A DNA stretch of 16,519 bases from NCBI GenBank assembly GCA_024403585.1, contig JAKSRN010000014.1:1-16519 (forward strand), read 5' to 3'. A model generated the notes under the pieces. That model saw only the letters and a program-made list of their open reading frames with translations. It ran no database searches and was not told where the DNA came from. Below, piece by piece: positions 9,188 through 15,442 of this stretch. Positions within the stretch are counted from its first letter, which is position 1. Every line of letters starts with the position of its first letter. A program made the position numbers and the translations under genes. This DNA comes from Lachnospiraceae bacterium (GTDB taxonomy: Bacteria; Bacillota; Clostridia; Lachnospirales; Lachnospiraceae).

Positions 9188-10024
9188 ATGACAGAAACAG
9201 AAAAACTATTTACAGCGGAAAAAATTGAATTTTCAGAGGAGACATTACCGATTCTGTCCCAAATGGCGGAACTGGTTCCAGGCGGTTTTTTTGTGTATTG
9301 TGCATCTGGCTACAGAGAGATTCTGTTTGCGAATTCAGCTCTGGTAGAATTGTTTGAGTGCACAGATACAGAGGATTTTCTGGAACTGACAGGAAAATCC
9401 TTTAAGCATATGCCTGTGGAAGAGGATTATGAGGCGGTGGAGAGATCCATAGCAATCCTGGACAGAGAGAAACAGCAGAAACCGGAAGCAATCGAGTACA
9501 GGATTAAGACCAAGACAGGAGATACCCGCTGGGTACAGCATTTTGGCCGCCGGCTTGAAACCCAAAAATTCGGTAAAGTCTATACGGTATTTGTTTTCGA
9601 TGTGACAGAGAAAACAAAAAGAATGCAGGAGGATCGAAGAAAGGCAGAGATCATTACAGGACTCAGCCGTGATTATAACTCCATCTATCTTGTGGACTTT
9701 GAGACGCATCGGATGATTCCTTATTCCATCAATAACGGTGTTGCCAGAAAGATGCGTTATGCCTTCAATAAGGCACTGGACTATGAGACCACCATCCAGG
9801 AATTCGCAGATACCTATGTTCTTCCGGAGGAGTATGACAAGTACATCTATGAGACTTCTGTGGAAAGAATCAAAGAAAGAATTCTGGGTGAGCAGTCTTA
9901 TACGGTGGAATTTACCCGCTATAACGAGAAACACGTTCCGGAAGTGGTGCATATGACCATCTCAAGAGTGGATGATAAAAACCGCTTTAACCGAATTGTA
10001 ATGAGTTATAAAACAATCAAATAA
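9188..10024 (+). CDS. Two-PAS-domain sensor protein without an output domain
   Basis: The 278-residue protein has no signal peptide or membrane segment, so it should be cytoplasmic. A PAS fold covers about residues 26-140: GGFFVYCASGYREILFANSA at the start, then the PAC-like EYRIKTKTGDTRWVQHFGRRL (103-123) and FVFDVTEKTKR (135-145), the typical exit to a helical linker. A second PAS-like domain (about 155-278) has SRDYNSIYLVDFETHRMIPY (160-179). From family knowledge, this tandem commonly precedes a GGDEF diguanylate cyclase or histidine kinase in Lachnospiraceae, but here the gene ends just after the second PAS strand and no output domain follows. It may sense a ligand and signal through a partner, or be a remnant. 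AGGGGGAAGG precedes ATG 9188, and the gap to addA is only 38 bases, so read-through from addA is likely. Confidence 0.75.
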   Translation: MTETEKLFTAEKIEFSEETLPILSQMAELVPGGFFVYCASGYREILFANSALVELFECTDTEDFLELTGKSFKHMPVEEDYEAVERSIAILDREKQQKPEAIEYRIKTKTGDTRWVQHFGRRLETQKFGKVYTVFVFDVTEKTKRMQEDRRKAEIITGLSRDYNSIYLVDFETHRMIPYSINNGVARKMRYAFNKALDYETTIQEFADTYVLPEEYDKYIYETSVERIKERILGEQSYTVEFTRYNEKHVPEVVHMTISRVDDKNRFNRIVMSYKTIK

Positions 10025-10037
10025 ATCCGCAGGAAGA

Positions 10038-10110
10038 ATGCCGGTCCACGCCGGTCCGGGCATCCGGTTCAAAAAGACAAAAGAGACACTTACATTAAGT
10101 GAACCGTTAC
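10038..10110 (+). other. Structured non-coding segment after the PAS gene
   Basis: Two hairpins follow the PAS gene. The first (10038-10063) pairs ATGCCGG with CC-GGGCAT, with one bulged G, and contains the direct repeat CCGGTCC at 10041 and 10051. The second pairs CGGTTCA (10065-10071) with TGAACCG (10100-10106) and can form an inner CACTTA-cat-TAAGTG hairpin (10087-10101). Neither is followed by a T-run, so they are not classical terminators. They may stabilise the 3' end of the PAS transcript or belong to an operator region before the argF promoter. Confidence 0.5.
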
Positions 10111-10113
10111 TTC

Positions 10114-10142
10114 TTGCATTTTATGCAGTTCTAGTGTATGAT
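10114..10142 (+). promoter_or_regulatory. Candidate sigma-A promoter ahead of argF
   Basis: TTGCAT (10114-10119) and TATGAT (10137-10142) are spaced 17 bases apart. Transcription would begin near 10149, inside the 5' arm of the hairpin at 10144-10177. The new transcript would therefore lack part of the terminator stem, whereas read-through RNA from upstream would carry all of it. A promoter lower down, in the A/T-rich 10182-10230 stretch, is an alternative. Confidence 0.4.
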
Positions 10143-10143
10143 T

Positions 10144-10181
10144 ATGCCATCTGTTCCCATATGTGAGCAGATGGCATTTTT
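10144..10181 (+). terminator. Rho-independent terminator between PAS gene and argF
   Basis: ATGCCATCTG (10144-10153) pairs perfectly with CAGATGGCAT (10168-10177) around a 14-base loop, followed by TTTTT. It should stop transcription from the addAB-PAS region before argF. It could instead act as an attenuator if the argF promoter lies upstream. Confidence 0.85.
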
Positions 10182-10270
10182 CGTGATAAAATCAATGTTT
10201 TTAGCTAATTAAAAATAGAGAAAAGGCAAAGAATTACAGGGATGATGATGCAGTTTATGCATGCAGTCCC

Positions 10271-10278
10271 GGAAGGAG
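10271..10278 (+). promoter_or_regulatory. argF: Ribosome binding site fixing the argF start
   Basis: GGAAGGAG lies six bases before ATG 10285. An in-frame ATG at 10261 would add eight residues but has no such site, and the family normally begins as MVNLRGRDFL, so 10285 is chosen. Confidence 0.85.
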
Positions 10279-10284
10279 AAAACA

Positions 10285-11280
10285 ATGGTTAATTTAAGAG
10301 GAAGAGATTTTCTGACACTGAAAGATTTCACACCGGAAGAGATCCTCTACATGCTGGATCTTGCCGCTGATTTAAAGGACAAGAAAAAAAGAGGTGTGCC
10401 GGTTGATACCTTAAGAGGAAAAAACGTTGCACTGATCTTTGAGAAAACAAGTACAAGAACACGTTGCTCTTTTGAGATCGCAGCTCATGATCTGGGCATG
10501 GGTTCCACTTATCTGGATCCATCCGGTTCTCAGATCGGCAAGAAAGAGAGTATTAAAGATACAGCAAGAGTACTGGCTTCCATGTTTGACGGAATCGAGT
10601 ACCGTGGTTACGGTCAGGAGATCGTTGAGGAGCTGGCTAAATATTCCAAGGTTCCTGTATGGAACGGTCTGACCAATGAGTATCATCCGACACAGATGCT
10701 GGCAGATATGCTGACCATCCGTGAGCAGCTGGGTGAGCTGAAGGGTCTGCGTCTGGTATACATGGGTGATGCCCGCTATAACATGGGTAACTCCCTGATG
10801 GTAACCTGTGCAAAACTGGGTCTGCACTTCGTTGCATGCGCACCTGAGAAATACTTCCCGGCACCGGAGCTGGTTGCTGAGTGTGAGGCATATGCAAGAG
10901 AGAGCGGCGGAACCATTACTCTGACCTCCAATGTTGTAGCAGGAACAAAAGATGCTGACGTAATCTATACAGACGTATGGGTATCTATGGGTGAGCCGGA
11001 TGAAGTATGGGAGGAGCGTATCAACGACCTTACTCCATACAAGGTGAATGCAGCAGTTATGGCGAATGCAAAACCATCTGCCATCTTCCTTCACTGCCTG
11101 CCTGCATTCCATGATCTGGAGACAGGAATCGGCAAGAAGATCTATGAGAAATTCGGCATCACAGATATGGAAGTAACAGATGAAGTATTCGAGTCTCCGC
11201 AGTCCAGAGTATTTGAGGAAGCTGAGAACCGTATGCATACCATCAAGGCTGTTATGGCAGCAACATTAGGAGCAGTATGA
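10285..11280 (+). CDS. argF: Ornithine carbamoyltransferase
   Basis: This enzyme transfers the carbamoyl group from carbamoyl phosphate to ornithine, giving citrulline in arginine synthesis (or the reverse in the arginine deiminase pathway). The 331-residue length is typical. The carbamoyl phosphate-binding motif STRTR is at 56-60, HPTQ at 134-137, the ornithine-side SMG at 234-236 and HCLP at 270-273, all intact. The SMG motif separates it from aspartate and putrescine carbamoyltransferases. No arcA, arcC or other arg gene is in the window, so an anabolic role is favoured only weakly over a catabolic one (arcB). The stop overlaps the birA start in ATGA. Upstream is a terminator and a candidate promoter; I could not identify a convincing ArgR operator. 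Confidence 0.95.
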   Translation: MVNLRGRDFLTLKDFTPEEILYMLDLAADLKDKKKRGVPVDTLRGKNVALIFEKTSTRTRCSFEIAAHDLGMGSTYLDPSGSQIGKKESIKDTARVLASMFDGIEYRGYGQEIVEELAKYSKVPVWNGLTNEYHPTQMLADMLTIREQLGELKGLRLVYMGDARYNMGNSLMVTCAKLGLHFVACAPEKYFPAPELVAECEAYARESGGTITLTSNVVAGTKDADVIYTDVWVSMGEPDEVWEERINDLTPYKVNAAVMANAKPSAIFLHCLPAFHDLETGIGKKIYEKFGITDMEVTDEVFESPQSRVFEEAENRMHTIKAVMAATLGAV

Positions 11281-12092
11281 TAGAAACAAGCAGAATTCTG
11301 TTGGATTCTGAAGAAATTCACAGCCGACTGACCCGTGAGGGCGTCGGCTGTCCTCTTTTCTATGCGGAATCCATTGATTCAACAAACGACTGGGCAAAAA
11401 GAGATGCCGCAGAAGGTGCTGTGGATGGTTCTGTCTATCTGGCAGATTTTCAGAGCGCGGGAAAGGGACGAAGGGGAAGAGTGTGGAAGTCTCCGGAAGG
11501 GACATCCATCTCCATGAGTATCCTCTTAAGACCGGAGATTCCGGCTGACAAGATCTCTATGCTGACGCTGATCATGGGCCTGTCTGCAGCCCAGGGCATG
11601 AAGCGGGTCACTGGTCTGGACGTGGGCATTAAGTGGCCCAACGATGTGGTAAGCCGGGGCAGAAAGCTTTGCGGCATTCTGACAGAGGCCAACGCTTCCG
11701 TGGAATATGTGGTGATCGGAATTGGCATCAACTGCAATATGGAAGCATTTCCGGAGGAGATCTCTTCCATTGCCACTTCCCTGAAGCTGGAGACCGGTAA
11801 GGCTGTCAGCAGAGAGGAGGTCACAGCGGAGATCCTGAAGGCCTTCTATAGAAATTATGGGGAGTTCTTAAGGACCTGCAGCATCGCAGGCGATGTGAAA
11901 AGAGCTTACGAAGAACTGCTGGTGAACCGGAATCAGGAGGTGCGGGTACTGGATCCTAAGGGTGAGTACACCGGTATCTCAGAGGGAATCAACGAGTTGG
12001 GAGAACTCCTGGTGAAGAGGACGGACAACGGACAGGTGGAAGCGGTGTATTCCGGCGAGGTATCTGTTCGCGGGATTTATGGGTACGTGTAA
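11277..12092 (+). CDS. birA: Biotin-[acetyl-CoA-carboxylase] ligase, catalytic domain only
   Basis: This ligase adenylates biotin and attaches it to the carrier domain of biotin-dependent carboxylases. The 271-residue protein begins almost at the catalytic core: ESIDSTNDWAK (31-41). It carries the biotinyl-adenylate loop GKGRRGRVW (62-70, with K63 where many enzymes have R), KWPNDV (119-124), the lysine and glycine stretch KLCGILTEA (130-138), and GIGINCN (148-154). A small SH3-like C-terminal domain with EVRVLDPKGEYTG follows. The N-terminal helix-turn-helix of bifunctional BirA is absent, so it should not act as the biotin repressor itself. ATG 11277 overlaps the argF stop and AGGAG lies four bases upstream, inside argF, so translation is coupled. 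Pairing with argF has no obvious metabolic logic beyond shared expression. Confidence 0.94.
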   Translation: MIETSRILLDSEEIHSRLTREGVGCPLFYAESIDSTNDWAKRDAAEGAVDGSVYLADFQSAGKGRRGRVWKSPEGTSISMSILLRPEIPADKISMLTLIMGLSAAQGMKRVTGLDVGIKWPNDVVSRGRKLCGILTEANASVEYVVIGIGINCNMEAFPEEISSIATSLKLETGKAVSREEVTAEILKAFYRNYGEFLRTCSIAGDVKRAYEELLVNRNQEVRVLDPKGEYTGISEGINELGELLVKRTDNGQVEAVYSGEVSVRGIYGYV

Positions 12093-12210
12093 GTGACGGC
12101 CCCCTACAGCTTTAGATGGGGTGACTCCCTTCTTAAGAACGCCCTGAGGCGTTCCTCTATTATGGACGAACGAAACAAACCTGTAGTACTACGGGTGATT
12201 GATACGAGGT
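12093..12210 (+). other. Hairpin-rich segment, possible remnant of an IS200/IS605-type end
   Basis: This short intergenic stretch folds extensively. CCCC-CTA (near 12101-12106) can pair with TAG-AT-GGGG (12112-12121) around a CAGCTT loop. GAACGCC (12137-12143) pairs perfectly with GGCGTTC (12148-12154) around CTGA. ACCTGTAG (12179-12186) pairs with CTACGGGT (12189-12196) with one G-T wobble. CTACAG (12104-12109) could also pair at long range with CTGTAG (12181-12186). The CAGCTTTAG core resembles, from memory, the TTTAG hairpins near the right ends of IS200/IS605 elements and their guide RNAs. No transposase or TnpB reading frame is present. An independent structured RNA or leader of the downstream gene is an alternative. 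Confidence 0.4.
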
Positions 12211-12217
12211 AAATAAA

Positions 12218-12577
12218 ATGTTTGAAGACAGAGCAGTATTATGCGGGGCAAATGCCTATGAAAAGAAATATTATCTGAACCCGGATTTTCAGACACTGCC
12301 ACAGCAGATCCAGGATGAGCTGCAGATCATGACAGTCATGTTTGCAGAGGAGATCGGCGGAATCTTTACTGTGGAGTACGATGAGATGGGAAATCTGGAG
12401 CTTCGTACAGAGGCACTGGAAGCAGATGCCATGTACGATGAGATCGGAGGAGCCCTGCGCATCAAGCAGCTGCAGGAAGAGAAGAGAGAACTGTTCCGTT
12501 CCCTGGAGCTGTTCTACCAGGTTTTCTTCCTTGGCATGGATGCGCCGGAAGAGGACGCTGCTTCGATGGAAGACTAA
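12218..12577 (+). CDS. Small acidic protein, resembles DUF6145
   Basis: This is a 119-residue soluble acidic protein of unknown function. It opens with LCGANAYEKKYYLNPDFQTLPQQIQDELQI (8-37), a pattern I associate with the Lachnospiraceae family DUF6145; this is from memory and not verified. A central beta-type segment, GGIFTVEYDEMGNLELRTEA, is followed by a helical stretch (about 75-107) rich in Glu, Lys and Leu, with the aromatic end LFYQVFFLG. There are no membrane segments and no catalytic motif. The ribosome binding site is weak (GAGG, 12206-12209) with ATG at 12218. It ends 18 bases before dusB, so a shared transcript with dusB is likely, which may point to a role linked to translation or tRNA, but this is only an inference. 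Confidence 0.75.
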   Translation: MFEDRAVLCGANAYEKKYYLNPDFQTLPQQIQDELQIMTVMFAEEIGGIFTVEYDEMGNLELRTEALEADAMYDEIGGALRIKQLQEEKRELFRSLELFYQVFFLGMDAPEEDAASMED

Positions 12578-12595
12578 AGAGAGCGGAGGCTTGTT

Positions 12596-13573
12596 GTGAA
12601 TAAGATCAATCCGTTAAAGATCGGGGATGTGGTGATCCCCACACCGGTGGTGCTGGCACCTATGGCCGGCGTCACAGATCTGCCTTTTCGTCTGCTCTGC
12701 AAGGAGCAGGGAGCCGGCCTTCTCTGCATGGAGATGGTCAGTGCTAAGGCGATCACTTATAACAATAAAAATACACATACCCTGATGCAGATCGATCCTC
12801 GGGAGAACCCGGTTTCCCTGCAGCTGTTTGGCTCCGAACCGGATGTAATGGAAGAGGCGGCTCTGCAGATCCAGGACCTGCCTTTTGATATTCTGGACTT
12901 TAATATGGGCTGTCCGGTACCGAAGGTGGTAAACAACGGAGAAGGTTCTGCACTGATGAAGAATCCTGCCCTTGCGGCAGAGATCGTTCGCAGAGTTACT
13001 GCGAAGATCAGAAAGCCTATGACGGTTAAGATCCGCAAAGGTTTTACCGAGGATTCTGTTAATGCGGTGGAAGTGGCAAAGATGCTGGAGGATGCCGGTG
13101 CGGCTGCCATCGCTGTTCACGGAAGAACCCGGGAGCAGTATTATTCCGGTCAGGCAGACTGGGACATCATCCGTCAGGTAAAAGAAGCAGTGTCCATTCC
13201 GGTCATTGGAAACGGAGATATCACTTCTCCGGAAGCAGCGGTACGGATGTTTGAGACCACAGGGGTGGATGCTGTCATGATCGGCAGAGGCTGTGAAGGC
13301 AATCCATGGATCTTTTCCAGAATTAAGAAATATCTGGAAACAGGAGAGATGCTGCCACCTCCAACGAAGGAGGAAACAGCAGAGATGATGCTCCGCCACG
13401 CACGGATGCTGCTGGACTATAAGGGTGTGTATACGGGAATAAGAGAGATGCGCAAGCATGTAGCCTGGTATACGGCTGGCTATCCACACTCTGCGCAGCT
13501 TCGCAAAGCGGTGAATGAAGTAAACAGTTATGAGGAACTGGTAGAACTGATTGAAACAAGATTTCTGCCGTAA
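12596..13573 (+). CDS. dusB: tRNA-dihydrouridine synthase DusB
   Basis: This FMN-dependent enzyme reduces specific uridines in the tRNA D-loop to dihydrouridine. The 325-residue protein is a TIM barrel plus a C-terminal helical tRNA-binding domain. It shows LAPMAGVTDLPFR (20-32) for FMN binding, DFNMGCPVPKV with the catalytic cysteine C106, the conserved lysine K145 in TVKIRKGF, HGRTREQYYSGQADW (from H175), IGNGDI (204-209) and MIGRGCEGNPW (228-238). The start is a GTG at 12596, with GGAGG six bases upstream. It follows the DUF6145-like gene by 18 bases. A G/C-rich hairpin lies beyond the stop. Confidence 0.95.
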   Translation: MNKINPLKIGDVVIPTPVVLAPMAGVTDLPFRLLCKEQGAGLLCMEMVSAKAITYNNKNTHTLMQIDPRENPVSLQLFGSEPDVMEEAALQIQDLPFDILDFNMGCPVPKVVNNGEGSALMKNPALAAEIVRRVTAKIRKPMTVKIRKGFTEDSVNAVEVAKMLEDAGAAAIAVHGRTREQYYSGQADWDIIRQVKEAVSIPVIGNGDITSPEAAVRMFETTGVDAVMIGRGCEGNPWIFSRIKKYLETGEMLPPPTKEETAEMMLRHARMLLDYKGVYTGIREMRKHVAWYTAGYPHSAQLRKAVNEVNSYEELVELIETRFLP

Positions 13574-13602
13574 GGTTTTCCTATTTTATAAGAAAGAGAT
13601 GT

Positions 13603-13636
13603 CCCCTTCCTTTACAGGAAGGGGAAAAGATTTTTT
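13603..13636 (+). terminator. Hairpin between dusB and the radical SAM gene, weak terminator
   Basis: CCCCTTCCT (13603-13611) pairs perfectly with AGGAAGGGG (13616-13624). The six-T run (13631-13636) is displaced from the stem by AAAAGA, so termination may be partial. The AGGAGGT of the next gene starts right after the T-run. Confidence 0.6.
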
Positions 13637-13650
13637 CAGGAGGTACTGTG

Positions 13651-14520
13651 ATGGAATATGAAGGAATGGTGTATCGTCCACCCAGTGAGGCGAGAAGCCT
13701 GATCATTCAGGTGACGATCGGATGTGCCCATAACAAGTGCACATTCTGTACTATGTATAAAGAAAAACAGTTCAGGGTCAGAAAGATGCAGGACATCTTC
13801 CGTGATCTGGATGAGATGGCCGGTTATTACGGAGATATGCCGCTTCGGATCTTCCTGGCTGACGGAGATGCTCTGGTTCTCTCCAATGAGAAGCTGCTGG
13901 CAATCCTGGATCACATCAACGAGAAGTTCTCGAAGGTACAGAGGATCACTTCTTACGCAACTGCGAAAGATGTATTGAGAAAATCTGTGGATGAACTGAA
14001 AGCGCTGAAGGCAAAGGGACTGGATATGGTTTACGTGGGTGCTGAATCCGGCGATCCTGAGATCCTGAAGGCAGTGAAGAAGGATGTGACCTGTGAGGAA
14101 CTGATCGAGGCATCAAAGAAGCTGAAAGCAGCAGGCATCGATCTGTCCCTGACTCTGATCTCAGGGCTGGGAGGAAGAGCAAGAAGAGACGAACATGCCA
14201 TTCGTTCAGCAGAACTGGTTACAGCCATCAAGCCGGAGTATCTGGGATTCCTGACTCTGATGCTGGAGGAACCGGCAGAGATCCTGGAGCCGATCCGTAA
14301 GGGAGAGTTTGAGCTCCTGAGACCGGAAGATATTGTGGAGGAGATGCGTCTTTTCCTGGAGCATGTGGATTCGGAAGGAACAGTTTTCCGTGCCAACCAT
14401 GCTTCCAACTATATTATCCTGAAGGGAAATCTGAACAGAGACATCCCTTCTATGCTGGCTTATCTGGAAGAGGTAGAGCAGGGCAAAAGATTCCGTGCAG
14501 AAAGATATCGGAGACTCTAA
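13651..14520 (+). CDS. Radical SAM protein of unknown substrate
   Basis: Radical SAM enzymes use a 4Fe-4S cluster to cleave S-adenosylmethionine into a radical. The cluster cysteines here are C25, C30 and C33 in IGCAHNKCTFCTMY, giving a CX4CX2C spacing in place of the usual CX3CX2C. I recall the longer spacing in a group of uncharacterised clostridial radical SAM proteins, so it is probably a family trait. Further landmarks are RIFLADGDALVLS (about 66-78), DMVYVGAESGDPEIL, and SLTLISGLGG, which fit the SAM-binding barrel. The 289-residue protein has no extra iron-sulfur or B12 domain visible. AGGAGGT six bases before ATG 13651 sets the start; an in-frame GTG one codon earlier is too close to it. 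The substrate and product cannot be inferred from the neighbours. Confidence 0.85.
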   Translation: MEYEGMVYRPPSEARSLIIQVTIGCAHNKCTFCTMYKEKQFRVRKMQDIFRDLDEMAGYYGDMPLRIFLADGDALVLSNEKLLAILDHINEKFSKVQRITSYATAKDVLRKSVDELKALKAKGLDMVYVGAESGDPEILKAVKKDVTCEELIEASKKLKAAGIDLSLTLISGLGGRARRDEHAIRSAELVTAIKPEYLGFLTLMLEEPAEILEPIRKGEFELLRPEDIVEEMRLFLEHVDSEGTVFRANHASNYIILKGNLNRDIPSMLAYLEEVEQGKRFRAERYRRL

Positions 14521-14682
14521 GATAATGAGTATATAGCAGAGTGGAATACAATTGTCTGCTTTGCTAAAAAAATAAAGCATACCTCAAACTATATGCTGTG
14601 AGAGTATTGTTTGGCTGAATGAAAGGGAGTAGACTCACTTAATGGGTAAAAGCCCATTTACCTGATATTGCGTATACAGAGT

Positions 14683-14686
14683 GAGG
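14683..14686 (+). promoter_or_regulatory. Ribosome binding site supporting a TTG start
   Basis: GAGG lies eight bases before TTG 14695. The in-frame TTG at 14668 has no upstream site, and the first ATG in frame is well inside the domain, so TTG 14695 is the best start for the HTH gene. Confidence 0.55.
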
Positions 14687-14694
14687 TACAATTT

Positions 14695-15120
14695 TTGGAA
14701 ACCAGAGCAACAGAGAAGCTATGGGAAGATCTCCGTACAACGGAAGATCTTACTCAATTCCTGATGGACAACAAGGCGGATTTCCGAAAAGATACGGTAC
14801 CTGATGTACTTAGTGCATTATTTCGTACAAAAAAGATTACAAAGGCTTCGCTGGCAAAGAGAGCAAATATGAGTGAGGTTTATCTTCATCAGGTATTTGC
14901 CGGACAGAGAAATCCATCCCGAAACAGACTTCTCTGTATGTGTCTTGGAATGTCAGCAACTTTGGATGAGCCCCAGGCATTGTTGAAATCATGCGGCACT
15001 GCACAATTGTATATCCGGAATCGTCGTGATGTCATTATCAGCTTTGGATTACTTCAGGGATTGAATGTTCAGGAAGTCAACGACTACCTGTTCAATGAGA
15101 AAGAGGAAACCCTCTGCTGA
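14695..15120 (+). CDS. XRE-type helix-turn-helix protein
   Basis: The protein is 141 residues if it begins at TTG 14695 as METRATEKLWEDLRTTEDL. A helix-turn-helix lies at about residues 48-80: ITKASLAKRANMSEVYLHQVFAG, followed by QRNPSRNRLL, which is the XRE pattern with a recognition helix around SEVYLHQVF. A C-terminal section contains KSCGTAQLYIRNRRDVIISFGLLQGLNVQEVNDYLF. From family memory, such proteins in Lachnospiraceae often sit beside a Ser/Thr protein kinase gene; none is present here. It probably binds DNA, and its target could be its own flanking region. The base composition of this gene and the flanks is more A/T-rich than that of the upstream genes. An imperfect 11-bp inverted repeat lies in its own coding sequence at 14726-14751. 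Confidence 0.75.
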   Translation: METRATEKLWEDLRTTEDLTQFLMDNKADFRKDTVPDVLSALFRTKKITKASLAKRANMSEVYLHQVFAGQRNPSRNRLLCMCLGMSATLDEPQALLKSCGTAQLYIRNRRDVIISFGLLQGLNVQEVNDYLFNEKEETLC

Positions 15121-15147
15121 CAGGAAAAAGAAAATCGGAAGGTGGAT

Positions 15148-15199
15148 GCGAAGTGTACCGAGAAAATCGGAACTACTTCGCATTTCCTCGGTTTTACAC
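15148..15199 (+). other. Two mutually exclusive hairpins, attenuator-like
   Basis: Structure A pairs GCGAAGT (15148-15154) with ACTTCGC (15175-15181), with an inner CCGA-TCGG stem (15158-15161 and 15167-15170). Structure B pairs GTGTACCGAG (15153-15162) with CTCGG-TTT-TACAC (15187-15199) and uses the same bases. Structure B contains a short T-run. The layout is like an antiterminator and terminator pair, but no downstream gene close by is known to be controlled by it. Confidence 0.45.
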
Positions 15200-15307
15200 A
15201 AAAGTTTTCATAAAGCGACAAAATCTGCTATCTGCATATTGCATTTGTGTCAAAAAAGCCATATTATAGATAGTGCAATGAGAGTTGCATAAATCCAAAC
15301 CCCACAG

Positions 15308-15348
15308 GATGAGCCGTCATACTTTGTATGGCGGCTCATCTCCATTTT
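15308..15348 (+). terminator. Strong hairpin, possible terminator
   Basis: GATGAGCCG-T-CATAC (15308-15322) pairs with GTATG-G-CGGCTCATC (15326-15340): 15 pairs including one T-G wobble, with a TTT loop. TTTT follows after TCCA, so the T-run is displaced. It may end the HTH transcript. Confidence 0.6.
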
Positions 15349-15404
15349 ACGCGATTACAACGAGCCAAGGTCAGTGCTTGCACATGACATTGGCGACTGT
15401 CGCG

Positions 15405-15442
15405 AACGAGAGAAAATCGCATAGCGTGTTTTGTCTCGTTTT
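15405..15442 (+). terminator. Candidate hairpin with T-run
   Basis: AACGAGA (15405-15411) pairs with TCTCGTT (15434-15440), followed by TT. The 22-base loop contains a smaller CGC-ata-GCG hairpin. This could be a terminator or a piece of an RNA element. Confidence 0.4.

Noticed and set aside
10100..10284. ArgR operator upstream of argF
   Set aside because: Several TGCA/TATGCA words occur but none forms a convincing pair of ARG boxes by eye.
12179..12210. T-box riboswitch or other named riboswitch before the DUF6145-like gene
   Set aside because: The conserved T-box sequence (GGGTGGnACCGCG) and the cores of common riboswitch classes that I know are not present.
14619..14665. Two tiny overlapping reading frames (MKGSRLT and MGKSPFT) ahead of the HTH gene, as a leader peptide
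   Set aside because: Only seven codons each, no regulatory amino acid pattern, and only one has any ribosome-binding-like sequence; cannot be supported.
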